Source of the DNA: Prorocentrum cordatum
Taxonomy: Eukaryota > Sar > Dinophyceae > Prorocentrales > Prorocentraceae
Reading direction: 5' to 3'
NCBI GenBank assembly: GCA_963575745.1
Contig: CAUYUJ010004736.1
Span: forward strand, 227,001 to 291,000
DNA length: 64,000 bases
Shown: positions 10,901 to 21,096 of the stretch, piece after piece
Layout of the letters: each line of letters opens with the position of its first letter
Position numbering within the stretch: position 1 is the first letter of the stretch
The notes under the pieces: model-generated
What the model saw: the letters and a program-made list of their open reading frames with translations, nothing else
Told to the model about the DNA's origin: nothing
The model's database searches: none
Program-made: the position numbers and the translations under genes

Positions 10901-11986
10901 TGGTGGTCAAGGGTTTGGTGTGCCCCCCCAGGCGCCTGGAATAGAAGTGACAAGTGGCTTCCCAACCAACACAGTACTGTGGCCCTGGCAATTCATATTG
11001 AAGAGCGTGGGCACACGGTCAGCGGCCTCAGGAGCCGCTGCATTCGCACGTAAGGTTGCCAGCTCTCTTTCCCAAGCACACGCGATGTTGTCATTGAGCA
11101 TCAAACAGTCCCTCATTAACGACAGATTTTTCCAAGCTGTTGAATCACCCATTGAGGTGCTCAGCGATCCGTCGGGGTCAACTCGTTTACCTGGCTTGTC
11201 TGGTTTCCCGATGCTCCAGGAGTCCAATCTATCTCGTACTGTTGAATAGTTTGCAACAGGAAGGCACACAGCTGGGGATACTACACTCAATGTCCTGACT
11301 CTCGAATTGGCGGGGCTCAACAACGCTTCCGGCGCACTGCAAATAACAAACTCAAGCTTGTTCAACACTGGGCAGAACGTCATCTTACCATTTCTGCTTG
11401 CTCTTGGTTTCTTGAATGCTCTAGTGTCGGCGAACGGGTGCGGAGGGGTCGCCACCCACATACTTGCATCATCGAAAATATGGGTGAATTGTTGAAAGCC
11501 CTGCTCGGCCGCAAGGAACCTCTTGATGCCGGAGCATTGTGCTTTCACGTGGCTAAACAAACATCTGTCTCGATCAGCCGCCCCTGTATTCCGAGACTCG
11601 ACAACGATGGGAACGAGAATGCCACGATCGTCCTGAACATGTCGACACACCACGCCCCTCAAGTTGGCATCGACCGATGCAGCGCGGCCAAATACTCCAT
11701 GAATCATTTCGGTCGTAGCTGCCACAGTTCGCCTGGCCAAGTTGTCTTGCTGCTCCCTCCGAAGCCCGCGTTGACGAGAGGCTGAAATTTTGGCTTTCGT
11801 GGCTGGTGAATGTTGGAACCCTCTGCTTCTGCCCCTGCCCTGCGCTCGCCCTGCTGCACCTCTGCCTCGGGCTGCGCCTCTGCCTCGGCCCATCGCTCTC
11901 CCACCTCCGCCTCTGCCTCCAGCATCGCCCCCGGCAGCAGGAGGAGGGTCTGCATCTGCAGGCGCGCCTGCAAACACAGCGAACAT
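4693..11986 (-). CDS. Five-exon gene for a large uncharacterised protein (gene 1)
   Basis: The proposed CDS is complement(join(4693..4968, 6365..6910, 7443..7907, 9225..10790, 10952..11986)), about 1295 residues. All five exons join in phase 0 at GT donors and AG acceptors, which is the main support for one gene. Codon use is mixed at the third position, like the next minus-strand gene and unlike the GC3-rich plus-strand exons. The layout is an Arg-Gly-rich N-terminus, then FDDASMW, LLYRWKG and GSW-like blocks. From memory this recurs in multi-copy uncharacterised proteins of dinoflagellates, but I cannot verify that here. No enzyme, transposase or reverse transcriptase motif is visible, and no function is assigned. 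A further exon between 4968 and 6365 cannot be excluded. The ATG at 11986 was chosen because the frame upstream has no protein-like character. Confidence 0.6.
5086..5300. repeat. (TTTTACAGCTG)n 11-bp minisatellite
   Basis: About 19 units, two interrupted by TTGTTTGCAC. On the plus strand each unit ends in TTTTACAG, like a splice acceptor. CAGCTG is palindromic. Confidence 0.9.
5679..5915 (+). CDS. Possible small exon ending in stop, acidic C-terminus
   Basis: The plus frame ends LSFSIQGRPKASVWGHSDGE..DDDK before TGA, preceded by DDEDDVDEGGA. This is the most protein-like frame in a 1.4-kb gap and lies opposite gene 1. No start or acceptor is convincing, so it could be chance. Confidence 0.2.
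   Translation: MAGRAPDPPNPALQGMCQSWQGSFVDAPIPPSRPLPLDDEDDVDEGGAMIVLSFSIQGRPKASVWGHSDGEGGADDDK
6365..6910 (-). CDS. Gene 1 exon 4
   Basis: About 182 codons. The acceptor chosen is CCCCCAG|CTCGCT; the AG before GGCAGC at about 6880 is the other candidate. The sequence includes LKGSWDFHH and LLTEMYGKGD. The donor is GCC CAT|GTAGTG at 6364. Downstream the frame enters a Cys/Val/Arg-rich translation of short tandem repeats (about 6240-6310) that is not credible protein. No family assigned. Confidence 0.55.
7443..7907 (-). CDS. Gene 1 exon 3
   Basis: 155 codons beginning VGTDANKIEL after the acceptor CAACAG at 7908. The donor is TTG|GTTGTC at 7442; SerAsp|GTTGGA slightly earlier is an alternative. 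Charged, non-repetitive sequence containing an LRRLRGEFRRL stretch likely to be helical. A TGA follows just beyond the donor, which is why an intron must begin here. No domain recognised. Confidence 0.55.
7908..9224 (-). other. Gene 1 intron 2 with strand-biased tracts
   Basis: The plus strand is C/T-rich at 7925-8110 and G/A-rich at 8780-9190, so the intron has opposite purine/pyrimidine bias near its two ends. The middle is GC-rich GGGGCC-type sequence with no gene visible. Confidence 0.5.
9225..10790 (-). CDS. Gene 1 exon 2: central body with Cys cluster
   Basis: 522 codons, phase 0 at both ends, starting after GCTCAG at 10791 and ending at CACAAG|GTCC. A cysteine cluster lies at exon residues 93, 100, 104, 108 and 110 (C..C...C...C.C), which could bind metal, followed by LLYRWKG near 138-144. 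The last 100 residues are Arg/Lys-rich (KRGRTAQRRAK). No known family was identified by eye. This is one of the longest uninterrupted non-repetitive reading frames in the window and almost certainly coding. Past 9225 the frame runs into a purine/pyrimidine-biased intron. Confidence 0.7.
10952..11986 (-). CDS. Gene 1 exon 1: RG-rich N-terminus and first body segment
   Basis: 345 codons from an ATG at 11986. Residues 20-57 are Gly/Arg/Ala-rich with repeated GRGR and ARGRG, as in RNA-binding RGG tails. Residues 60-345 are complex sequence with no recognised domain. Landmarks are FDDASMW at 171-177, CLPVAN near 241-246 and the end at VGKPL. The donor is CTT|GTCACT at 10951. The frame stays open a little further to a TGA, but the sequence loses protein character there. 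Confidence 0.65.
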
Positions 11987-13250
11987 GCTAGAGCCCAACT
12001 TTCGCCAAAATGGCTTTGGGCCAAACTGGAACCATAAATTAAGGCGACTGCGTTCGCTTGGTGACGTCTGACTGTAAAACAAATGGTACCGTTGTGGGCG
12101 AGGCGAGGGGGGGATGGTCATAGGGCGCGCAAGTGGGAGGCGGGGTAGGGGGGGATGGAACAACAACGATTGCACCATGGGGGCTGCTACAATCTATTGG
12201 CGCAAGGGTGAACAGTCCTGGCGCCAGTCCGACCTACAAATGAAAGGGGCCAGCCAAATAGCCGAATGGGGTGACAACCCTTGCTTCAGAGCGAAACTCG
12301 CGTCCCCCACCCTGGGCATCGTGTCTCAATCCTTGGCGGCCCTGTTCGCCCTCCCCTGCAAAAACCTTTTCCGCATTGAAGATGCGTGTCTTGCACTCTC
12401 CCCACCCCGCTCCTTTCCCTCAACCCTACCCCATCTACCCCTCCCCCCTTTCCCCACTAGCCCCACCCCCTTCCCCCCCACCCCACAACCATTTCCGTCC
12501 CGCCCCCTCACCTCTCCCTCTCCTCCACCCCATTCCCTCCCCCCCCCGTCCCCCTCCGCCCCATTCCCCTCGCCCGTCCTCCCCTCCCCTCCCTTCCCAT
12601 CTTCGAGCCGTTCCTCCCTGCCACTCCTCTTCTCACTCTTCCCAGCCCCATCCTCCCCCCTCCCCTGCCCCCCTTACCCTTGCCCTCCGATCGGGGGAGC
12701 GAGGGGGCGAGGGGATGAGGGGAGAGGGAGGAGGACGAGGACGAGGAGGATCAAGGGAACAAGGGAGGGAGGAAAGAGGAACACAAGTAGGATGACGACG
12801 ACGAGGTTGAGGAGGGAGTAGAGGGATGATGTGCATGAACGTCTTTCTCAGAAGAGGGTTAAGGCCATCCCGATGTATGGCAACAGCGAGAAATCGAAAT
12901 CTGAAAAATAAAAACAAGCTGCCACGACCAGCCCGAAATAACATCACGAATCCTTCGAGATTTGGCTGCCTCTGTGGCCGCGCATGTGGCCACTGTGTTC
13001 CCTGATTTAACTGTAACCTTTGTTTTGACAATACAACAACACGAAGACCCCGTGTTGGCGGTTCCCAGGGAAGAGGTGGTGAGGGCACGTGGACGGACGA
13101 GGCCAAAATGGCAATCTAGAGTTGCTTCGGGCTCGCGGTGTGGCACACTGGGTCCACCATGGAGGGTTAGAAGGAGGAGCTATGTGAAGCAGGAGATTGG
13201 TGGTGTCCTGAGCTAGCGCAACCAGAACTTGCCGTGCGGAGCCCGGGGTC
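11987..13250. other. Upstream flank of gene 1, no gene supported
   Basis: Contains a strong C/T tract at 12380-12690 followed by a G/A tract (12690-12790). No promoter element can be recognised. Confidence 0.4.
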
Positions 13251-13251
13251 A

Positions 13252-13394
13252 CGGTAGGGAATTTTGGTTTGGCATGTTGTGCCGCCAGGTTTGGCCCACC
13301 GCCCCGCGGAGCGGAGCGACACGCTACCCGCTTGCACGGCATAGCGTGTCGCCGGGGCCGCCGCCGCGACACGCTGAGCAGCGGCTCCCTACCG
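13252..13394. mobile_element. MITE family C (CGGT-GGGA termini), 143-bp copy
   Basis: Terminal inverted repeats CGGTAGGGA...TCCCTACCG. Internally it carries GCGACACGCTA and its complement. Related copies at 26872-27079 and 34143-34360. No target duplication found. Confidence 0.65.
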
Positions 13395-13569
13395 TTGGGA
13401 GAGCCACGTGGCCACTGGGTTGACATGTTTTTGTCATCCCAGCGGCAGCTGGCAAGGTTTCGACCCCTGGTAAGCGTTGCGGCTGCCGGAAAGGCCTGGC
13501 AACGAATACGCAGGCGGAGTAATTGGCAACTTGAGTCTTGTAAAATATAGTTTGACATGGATTTTGTTC

Positions 13570-13870
13570 CCAACCCCCTCGGGGTTCCATTCCCCCAGGG
13601 TTTCTGTTCCCCCCCAGGGATTCGTCGTCGTCGTCGCCAATCCCCAGGGTTTCTGTTCCCCCTCCCCCAGGATTTCTGTTTTACCCCTCCCGAGGGCTTC
13701 TGTTTCCCACTCCCAGGATTTCCATCCCCCCCATATTTTCTGCCCCCACCCTCCCCCTCCAAGTTGTTTCCCCCCCCCCTTCCCGAGGTATTCTGCTCCC
13801 CCCAGGATTTCTGTGTCCCCTCAAGGGTGTCTTGTCTCCCCCCAGGGTTTCTGCTTCCCCCCCACCTTCG
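13570..13870. repeat. Degenerate CCCCAGG(A/G)TTTCTGTT minisatellite
   Basis: About 15 irregular units of 18-25 bp on a pyrimidine-rich strand. Confidence 0.7.
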
Positions 13871-14057
13871 TTCCCCCTTTTCCGATGTTCGTTGTCCCTC
13901 CCGTGGGACAATTTAGAAGACCCGTACGTGTCTTACATGCGCGCGCTGTGAGCGGGCCCCGGTCCACCGCTCTGGCCTTCATAGGCCCGCCCATCGGGCG
14001 TTTAGGTGCGCCTTGCCCCTTGCCCCTTGCGTCTTTTGCTTCTTCGCTCACTCACGA

Positions 14058-14240
14058 GCAGCAAACATACCCATGTCCACGGCCCCGCGGTCTGGACTCC
14101 GGGGCGCGATCCCGTGGATGCGCGGCCGCGTGGATGCGTCCCGCGCGGGGCATCCACGGAAGAACGCCCTGTATGAAGAACGGGGTCGCGGCCAAGGGGC
14201 CCGGCCCGCGAGGCCGTGGATGTGGAAGCGTCTGCTTGTC
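14058..14240. mobile_element. MITE-like element with GTCCACGGCC termini
   Basis: The left CATGTCCACGGCCCCGCGG matches the complement of the right end GCGAGGCCGTGGATGTGG. The interior has CGTGGATGCG palindromes. A related, truncated copy lies near 19580-19745. Confidence 0.55.
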
Positions 14241-14250
14241 GGCCACGCGT

Positions 14251-14423
14251 AAGAGTGACCTTTCGCCAGAGTGACCTTTGGCACGGGCCCACCAGGGTCC
14301 CCCGATCGCCGAACGCGATGCGGTATAGCAGCGTCTTGCGCTCGTGTTCGGCCCCCCCGCGGCCCCGCCAGAAGCCGCGCACCAAAAGGTCACTCTTGCC
14401 CAAAGGGTCACTCTCGGCGTGTA
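14251..14423. mobile_element. Element with doubled AGAGTGACCTTT inverted termini
   Basis: Left end: two AGAGTGACCTTT motifs 19 bp apart. Right end: the two complements (AAAGGTCACTCT, AAGGGTCACTCT). This gives an inverted repeat of about 32 bp. A single copy was seen. Confidence 0.6.
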
Positions 14424-14651
14424 GCCGAGCTTGTTCTCCTTCTGTTCCGGCCGCTTAGCCTCGGCCGGAAGAGGTGCGCTCTCGACCCGCGAATCAAAAA
14501 AAGTGGCCGAGCGTGTCGCCCACGGCTCACCCCCGGGCGTCACCGGTGGGCGCTGGGCGGCGCGGACGGCGGGCGGTGCGCGGCTCCCGGCGGGTGGCGG
14601 GCGGCGCTCGGCGGGCGGGCGGGCGGCGCTCGGCCGGCGGGCGGGCAGCGC

Positions 14652-14797
14652 CCCGGACCTTCCAGGAGGGCTAGAGAAAATAGCACCAGGACGTCGACGT
14701 CCTAATTCTCGTCGAGGTCTGAGGCAAACGGTTTGAGGCAGTCCAGATAGATCTATAGGTCTGGGGTGCCATTGTTTACAACTCTGGAAGGTCAGGG
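14652..14797. mobile_element. MITE family A, diverged 146-bp copy
   Basis: Same order of blocks as 18393-18522 and 63341-63470: GACCTTCCAGGAGGGCTA, the GGACGTCGACGTCC palindrome, AGATAGATCTATAGGTCTGG and CTCTGGAAGGTCAGGG. It carries an extra 15 bp from a GTTTGAGGCA duplication. Confidence 0.8.
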
Positions 14798-15043
14798 GCG
14801 GAGGGGGAAGAGGAAGTCGGTGGTTCAAAGACGGGGTCCTGAAGGACGGGGTCCAAGGGATGCTCGGCATCGCTCGGGCGTGTGCACGTGTCCACGGCGG
14901 GGACCATCGAGGAGCATCCTTGGTCACCTTGCGGCAAGCATGCACGCACGGAGCCGGATGGCAAGCCGCTTGGAGAGCGGATGTGAGACAGGGCTCCAGG
15001 AGACGGGTAATGTGGCTACCTTTGGGCCCCGGGTGGGTGTAAC

Positions 15044-15215
15044 TCGGCGGCGAGCGGGGGGGACAAGTGAGAAGGAGAAGGCTTTCTCAAAAGGCACGGA
15101 GGTCCCCTGGACTCCTGGGAAGCTTTCTGAGCCTTCACCGAAGACACAGAAAATCTTTCAGAAGGCGGGAGGGCTTCTGAGAACCCCGCCGCCTTCTGAG
15201 AAGGCCCTCTCCTCG
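15044..15215. mobile_element. MITE family B (CTTCTCAGAAG), partial copy
   Basis: Left terminus CGGCGGCGAGCGGGGGGG, then GAGAAGGCTTTCTC, TTCTGAG and CCTTCTGAGAAGGCC. The right terminus seen in full copies is missing. Full copies at 22770, 36584 and 61447. Confidence 0.65.
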
Positions 15216-15538
15216 ATGATCCTCCGGACGCATGTCAGCCCAATGTACTTGTCCCGTTCAGCTCCGCCGATAGCACGCAGCCCGTGTCGACCCTCACTGC
15301 ACCGCCCACGATGTATGGAAGGGCCTCGGTGGACAAGCATCCGATTCGGGATCACTGGGCCCGCGCGCGCCGCAGGTGGACCGGCGGCACGTGTCCGCGC
15401 GGGTGCGGCAGGACCACGGGCCACGCCTTCCCTCTCGCTCTCCTGCGTGCGTGTCCTCCTGCGCCTCTCTCGCCCTCCTCCTGCGCCTCCCTTGCCTCTC
15501 TCCTGCGTGCGCCTCCTCCTGCGCCTCTCTCGCCCTCC

Positions 15539-15834
15539 TCCGTGGGCGGCACCCCAAGTGCGGCGGGCGAGCGCTTCCTCGATCGGCAGGCGTGCACCCC
15601 GAGTGCACTGCCTGAGGCCGCCTGCGCCCTCCACGATGCCGCAGGCTCCCTGCGTGCACCGCCAGACCTGGACGCCGGGGGGAGGCTCGGCCGACCCTGC
15701 TCGGGCGCCGCGGGGGAGCGCGCTCCGCGCGTCGTGGCCTGGGCCGGAAGGCTGCCCTTCTCCGAGGTTGCCTCGCGGGGGCGCAGCGCCAGCGAAAAGT
15801 CCGCCGTCCAAGGACGCCCGAAGTTTATGCTTGC
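15539..15834 (+). CDS. Possible exon, Ala/Arg-rich, GC3-rich
   Basis: The plus frame VGGTPSAAGERFLDRQ...GRPKFMLA is stop-free with GC-rich third positions and runs into a (CTC)n microsatellite. The opposite strand is also open, so strand and edges are uncertain. Confidence 0.25.
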
Positions 15835-16070
15835 CTCCTCCTCCTCCTCCTCCTCCTCCTCCTCGATCCTCCTCCTCCTCCTCCTCCTCCTCCTCCTCCT
15901 CCTCCTGCTCCTGCTCCTCTCTCCTCCTCCTCCTCTCCTCCTCCTCCTCCTCCTCCTCCTCCTCCTCCTCCTCCTCCTCCTCCTCCTCCTCCGCTCTCCC
16001 TCTCTCCCTCTCTCCCTCTCTCCCTCTCTCCCTCTCCCTCTCTTCCTTTCTCCATCCCTCCCTCACTCCC
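15835..16070. repeat. (CTC)n then (CTCTCCCT)n microsatellite
   Basis: Nearly pure trimers at 15835-15992, then an 8-mer run to about 16040. Open in all frames, not coding. Confidence 0.95.
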
Positions 16071-16089
16071 TCCCTCCCCACTTCCCGAG

Positions 16090-16262
16090 GGCGCGTCCAC
16101 GGTCTTGCGCGCGGCGCGCAGGGCGCCAGGGCGCGGCGTCGGGTGGCCTGCGTGCGGCAGGCTCGGGCCGCGCCGACGCGGCGGCGGCCCCAGAGCGCGG
16201 GCGTTCAGCGTTGCGCGCCGCCAGCGGTCCGGAGTCGGCCGACACCGACGCCGAACGGTCTA
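16090..16262 (+). CDS. Possible exon, Ala/Gly/Arg-rich
   Basis: The frame containing SGGLRAAGSGRADAAAAPE and ESADTDAER has almost all G/C third positions and could end at GAACG|GTCTAC. The complementary frame is similarly open. Not recognised. Confidence 0.25.
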
Positions 16263-16289
16263 CAGTCAACCCGCATACCCAGACCCCCT

Positions 16290-17170
16290 GGGGTAACGAA
16301 AAATCGTGACGGGAGGTTTTTTGCTATGCTCGGCGTCTGGGGGCCCTTGCCGGCCCTCGAGACCGTCAAAAAACGGCTCAGGATGAAAAGCCGGTCCAGG
16401 GGAATGGGTCGAGACCTCCAGGGGTCGACGTAATGAAGACATCATGACGTCGGGGGTCTGGGTAGTAAGGGTGGGCAACCTTCTCAAAGGACACCCTTGC
16501 ATCGTTGCCACTTTGGCCACTTTCGTTGGCCGCGCCCCGCGCGAACAGCTCCGAAATGGGCCCCTTGCATCCTCATCGCGCATCCTTCCTAGACGGACCG
16601 ACTGCACGCTATTGGGAGGCCGCGATGGCTCAAGTTGGAGCGACCCACGCGGTACCAAAATGCAGCGCGCAGGTCGTGACGCCACGAACCCGCAGCAGGG
16701 GCTTCGAGGCCCGACGCCCGTGCCGCCCCGCGCACTCCCCGTGGGTCCCCCCCCCCCTGCGGGGGCGCCTCTCTGCGGGGCGCGCGGCCGCGACCGTGCA
16801 GAACCGGGGCTCGAGCGAAACGGTGTTTGGGCGATTCCGTGGGCCGTTTTCGTTTCGATGTCATGTTGCAGCAAAGGCGGAACGGAGACAGAACGGGGAG
16901 CGCCGAGAACGAAAACGAGAGCGAAAAACACGGTCGAGCTCGAGCCCTGGGCTCAGAGGATCCCCGCGCCGGCCGTCGGGGCACGACCCCGCCGCAGGGG
17001 GACTCCAGGCCCGACGGTCGGGGGATGGAAGTCTGATCTGACCGCATCACCGAGCTTGGCAGCGCCCATCCCCGGGGCCCAGGCCTGGTGGCGTTGCTGG
17101 CCCAGGCAGCTCCTGGGCATCATCGTGGCAGCCCAGAGTCCGTCCAGACTTCGAGCGTCGGGGCTCGAGA
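16290..17170. other. Region with no supported gene
   Basis: GC-rich unique sequence. Several open frames on both strands, none with consistent codon character. Confidence 0.4.
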
Positions 17171-17174
17171 GACG

Positions 17175-17340
17175 GGGGTCATTGCAAGCGGGGGCCAGTC
17201 AGAGCGCCGGATCTTGCAGGGCCCTGCAGAGCCAGGGGTGCATTCACCTGAGCTTGCGTGCAGGATCCTGCAAGATCCTGCAGGCTCCTAGATCCTGCAG
17301 GATCCTGCAACGCCCGACTGACCCGAGTTTGGGTTGACCG
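17175..17340. mobile_element. MITE family D (GGGGTCA...TGACC), copy 1
   Basis: Imperfect inverted ends of about 45 bp with GCCAGTCAGAGCGCC on the left and GCCCGACTGACCC on the right. The interior holds several GGATCCTGCA palindromes. Second copy at 23638-23765. Confidence 0.55.
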
Positions 17341-17773
17341 GGGACAGTAGATCCCTGAGGATTGGGGAAACCAAAAGGTACCAATACCGCTACTCCCCAG
17401 ACATCTTCTGGAGTGCGTTCTGACGGGATTTCGAGGCGACTCCAGCGGTGGCGACGAGGGCCTCCCAGGAGGCCCGAAACGGGGGCAGGGCAGCGGTATG
17501 GGACCCGTTCCTCTTCCGAAGAAGGGTTGCAGAACGCCAGAGTGATCACACGGGCAGTCTGCTGCCTGGCGAAGGGGGGGAGAGGGGAGGGGAGAAGCAG
17601 GCGGACGACCACGAGGGCGCAGGCGGGAGGCAGGGGCCGGCAGGGCGGGCGGGCGGCCAGGGATGCGCAGAGGCCGACCCCGGGCGAAGGATGGGCCCGG
17701 CCAGCATCTTTGCGAGTGGTCGGCCGACGTCCCTGAATCAAAAATCGGAAGAGTCGTGATCGTCTTCGTACTC

Positions 17774-17998
17774 TTATGATGTTCCAACCTATACTTTAGC
17801 CTTGACCACCAGAAAGAATTTCGAGCGCCAGGAAAAGATACCGAAACTCAGGGGTTTTCACGTGTCGGGCCCTGGGAGACACTTGCCCGACACTGTTTCG
17901 ACACTCGTTTGACACTCTTTTGCCACTTTTCTGGGTGCTCGAAATTATTTCTGGGATGCGGTCCTTAAGTAGGATGGGAACAACATAATCGTACTCAT
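17774..17998. mobile_element. hAT-like MITE (family E) with 8-bp target duplication
   Basis: Termini TTATGATGTTCCAA and, inverted, TTATGTTGTTCCCA. TCGTACTC is present on both sides (17766-17773 and 17999-18006), a perfect 8-bp target-site duplication as made by hAT transposases. No coding capacity. Second copy at 37115-37306. Confidence 0.8.
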
Positions 17999-18392
17999 TG
18001 TTTTGCCGATTGGCGCGGACCCTCGCACCCCATCTCCCCCCATGGAGTAGATCTTGGCTGTTTTTGGCGCCTGATTCATGCAAGTGGGGTATCCCCCACA
18101 GGACGCGCTGTTGCAAACAGTCGCTTCAGGCAGAGGTCTGAAGCCAGACACCCCCCCCTCCCGCCCCATGTCGAAACGCCGCATAAGAAAGCGCTCGCAT
18201 CACGACCGGAGTCCGAGACCCCATCTCTCTGCTGCAGCCTCTGCGCCGGGCCGATCTCTGGTGGTCCGGGGCCCGAGGCCGGTCGCAGGCGCCGGGTGCG
18301 AAAGCAAGGCGTTTTCCTTCGCAGCTCTGGGGTCCACTGGCCAGGACGACCGTGTCGCCGCGCGCTCTGCCCGCGGGGTCTGCCCCCGTGTC

Positions 18393-18522
18393 CCCTGACC
18401 TTCCAGGAGGGCTAAAAAATAGCACCACGACGTAGACGTCCTAATTCTTGTCGAGGTTTGAGGCAGTCCAGATAGATCTATAGGTCTGGAGTGCTATTTG
18501 TTAGCACTCTGGAAGGTCAGGG
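18393..18522. mobile_element. MITE family A, 130-bp copy
   Basis: CCCTGACCTTCCAGGAGGGC and the right end CTCTGGAAGGTCAGGG pair over about 33 bp, including TAAAAAATAGCAC against GTGCTATTTGTTA. The interior palindrome is altered here (GACGTAGACGTCC). Confidence 0.85.
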
Positions 18523-18525
18523 TCT

Positions 18526-18760
18526 AGGCCTCCCACGTGGGCTCCGAGAAGATGGGATCGGAGGATCGCGCTGCATCGCCGATGGCATCGCCGATGTGTC
18601 GTCGATGCGTCGGCGGCGCTCGCAATGCCTCGGCGCCGTCGGCGTGGAGAGAGTCGGGCCCCACATCGAGCCGCACTGCCGATGCAGGGGGCGATGCGGC
18701 GCGATGCCCCGACCCCACGCTGAGAGCGACGCTGAGAACGCCGCGCCGCGGCCGCCGCTG
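18526..18760. mobile_element. MITE family F (GCATCGCCGATG), right end degraded
   Basis: Starts AGGCCTCCCACGTGGG, then GATGGGATCGGAGGATCGCG and several ATCGCCGATG palindromes. Only 3 bp separate it from the family A element at 18522. Better copies at 31264-31495 and 35712-35938. Confidence 0.6.
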
Positions 18761-18769
18761 AGAGCGCCG

Positions 18770-20320
18770 CGCCCCCCCCCCCCTTCTCAGTATTTCGACT
18801 GCGCGGAGGGGGGCCGCCGAGACGAGGCGGACGCTGCCCTGCAGGAGGCCGCTCCGCTCCTCTGCCTGCCTGTTGCCTCCCCCTCCTCCCCGCACGGTCG
18901 CCAGGGCGGGGGGGGGTTCGTCGAGGGCTGCGCCCAGGAGGCCTCAGGCCCCAGAGGATTCCTCATCTGATGAGGTTGAGCGCGCATTCGTGAAGGGGAG
19001 ATACATGGGGGGGCAGCGTGGGCTGCCAAAAAGCTGCCCTTTAGGGCCCCTGGAAGGGCCCTTTAGGGCCCCAGAGGATGCCTTCAGGGCCCGACAAGGG
19101 CATCTTTCTCCCCCCCCACCACCACACTGATCGCCCCTCATTAGATCGCGCCCAATGACTCGGCCTCAAGTGGTGCTCCACCAGCTTCCAGGATTTCGTA
19201 TCGATCGGTTCCTCCTCCCATGCCCTCACCGTACGTATGCCAGCAAGGAATCGGGTGGGTCTGGCGAGGGGAGTCCACGTTGCCGCTCGTTGCCGCTTCG
19301 CGGCCGCCTTGTGGCGCTGGGTGGATCCGGCGAGACTTCGGCACGCTGCCGCCCGTTGCTGCTTCGTTGCCGCCTCTAGCTTACACCACGTTTTCTGCAC
19401 CACATGGCCTTCGCATAGCCTGCACTACCTAGCAGACACATCGACGGTGCAATAATGTGGTGTTTGGGGTCCTTTGCCTTCATCTTTGCACTGTGGCCGG
19501 CTCTCGTCGCGCGCTCATTCCCCTCAGTTTTCCTTTTTCTCTTCCCAAAATAGCGCTTGGGAGAAAACAGTGTGGTGTTTGGGGTCCACGCTGCCTAGCA
19601 TGCTTCTGACAGCAAGCAGTGAGCGACGAGCCCATCCATGCCCACGCCCTGGCGGTCTGAGCACCAGGACGCGATGCGATGGTTTCGCTCCGCCCAGGGC
19701 ACACCTGCACAGGGATTTTCGCGGCCGAGGGGCCCAGGCCGCGAGGCCCTCCTCCTCCTCCTCCTCCTCCTCCTCCTCCTCCTCCCCCTCCTCCTCCTCG
19801 TGGACATGGTGCCCGCCAGCGCTGAGAAAGTGAGGCCACACCTCGTTTTCTCGTAGTTGGTTGGCCGCCCTGAGGGCCAGGGGGGGCCCAGGACAACCAA
19901 GCAGGCCTTGGAGGCCCCAGGAGGAGCGAAAAGGTGCGCAGGATCAAGTCGCTCTTTTCCCCGCGTTCCTCGATCGCCTGTGGGGGGGGGGCGGGGCTCG
20001 AAGTGTGCCGCCAAGGAAGGCCCTTCAGTGGAGCCACCTGGGAGGCATGTGGTTGGCATTCTCATTCCGTTGCACACCCGCACGGTCGTGTTGCTTGCTC
20101 GGATCTGGAGGGCAGATGTGCTTGCTCCTGGACCCCACCGGGCTCTTCTGCGCGGCCAAACCGAGGACCCATTGCCGCGACGCGGACACCCAGAGCTCTC
20201 GCCCCCACCCCCGCGGCCGGCCGTCCGTGTTGGGCCTGTGTATTGTCTTGACGGCCCGCGGGCGCCCCGAACCGGCCTTGCTGGAGGATTCGTCCGGCGG
20301 ATCGCGCCGCTCTGAGTTGG
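18770..20320. other. Region with no supported gene
   Basis: Contains TTTAGGGCCCC repeats (19030-19080), a truncated GTCCACGGCC-type element (about 19580-19745) and a CTC run (19741-19800). No credible exon. Confidence 0.4.
19741..19800. repeat. (CTC)n microsatellite
   Basis: About 20 trimers with one interruption. Confidence 0.95.
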
Positions 20321-20325
20321 CCATT

Positions 20326-20470
20326 TGGATGACCGCGGTGGTTGACTGAGGGGATAAAAGGGGGTGATAGGTGCATTTGAAGGTGGTTTATGTATGGCCG
20401 AACTTGGCATAGATGCGGGTTACACATGCCCCAAGTGACTTAGAGGGGTTTCGACGCCAGCATCGTAATT
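20326..20470. mobile_element. TGGATGACCGCGG element (family G), one end only
   Basis: TGGATGACCGCGGTGGTTG... GAAGGTGGTTTATG matches the left end of 57991-58460. No inverted right end found. Confidence 0.45.
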
Positions 20471-20790
20471 TACAGCAGCACCGCAGCGTCCAGCAAACGG
20501 AATCTAGCAACTCCATCGGCGACACTTCCTGTGCATCAAGCACTCCCATGGTTTCCAGCACCATGTGAAGCGGCAGTATTGTTCGCAGCAGCTTCGACAG
20601 CAGCAGCTTCAGGAAGGCGGCCCAGCAACACCATTGGCAGCAGCATCGGACGCAGGTGAGCCTTACGTCGGGATCCAGCACATCGGAGTCCAGCATCATG
20701 ATGTTGAGCAGCACGATGGCATTACAGTCTCAGCGCAGCCGCACAGCAAAGCAGCCACCATCACCTCAGCAGCGTGAGGACGGCCAGGGC
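20420..20790. repeat. CAG/CAGCATC-rich degenerate repeat
   Basis: Irregular CAGCA, CAGCAG and TCCAGCA units. Open in one plus frame but low-complexity. Confidence 0.5.
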
Positions 20791-20966
20791 AATCAATCAC
20801 GCCCAGTTCGGTGCATACTTTCTGGCTCTGGCGGGCTCTGGGTGGGTGTGTGGGCGGGTCGTCTTTCTCTTCGCTGCAGGCTTCATTGCCCTCAGGACTA
20901 GTCGCCGCCTCGGTATGTAGCCCGACAGAGTCGAGCACTCCCACGTCATCCACCACAACTGTGCAG

Positions 20967-21050
20967 CACCTCAGAGTCGTGAACTACTACGGGTACGACG
21001 GCCACCACAAGTTTGACGAGGGGCTCCAATTCCAGCGGCACAGCGCCGCG
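20967..21050 (+). CDS. Exon-like segment, copy 1 of a tandem duplication
   Basis: Follows ACTGTGCAG, a good acceptor. The frame HLRVVNYYGYDGHHKFDEGL has G/C in most third positions. The same 84 bp recur 130 bp downstream with two changes, one Gly to Arg and one Ser to Thr. Protein not recognised. Confidence 0.4.
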
Positions 21051-21096
21051 TGGTTCCTGCAGCCCCGCGCGCCCGCGCAATTCCCTGAGGCCGCCG

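Noticed and set aside
14766-16433. 555-codon plus-strand open frame
   Set aside because: It crosses two MITEs and a (CTC)n run. Only short segments have any protein character.
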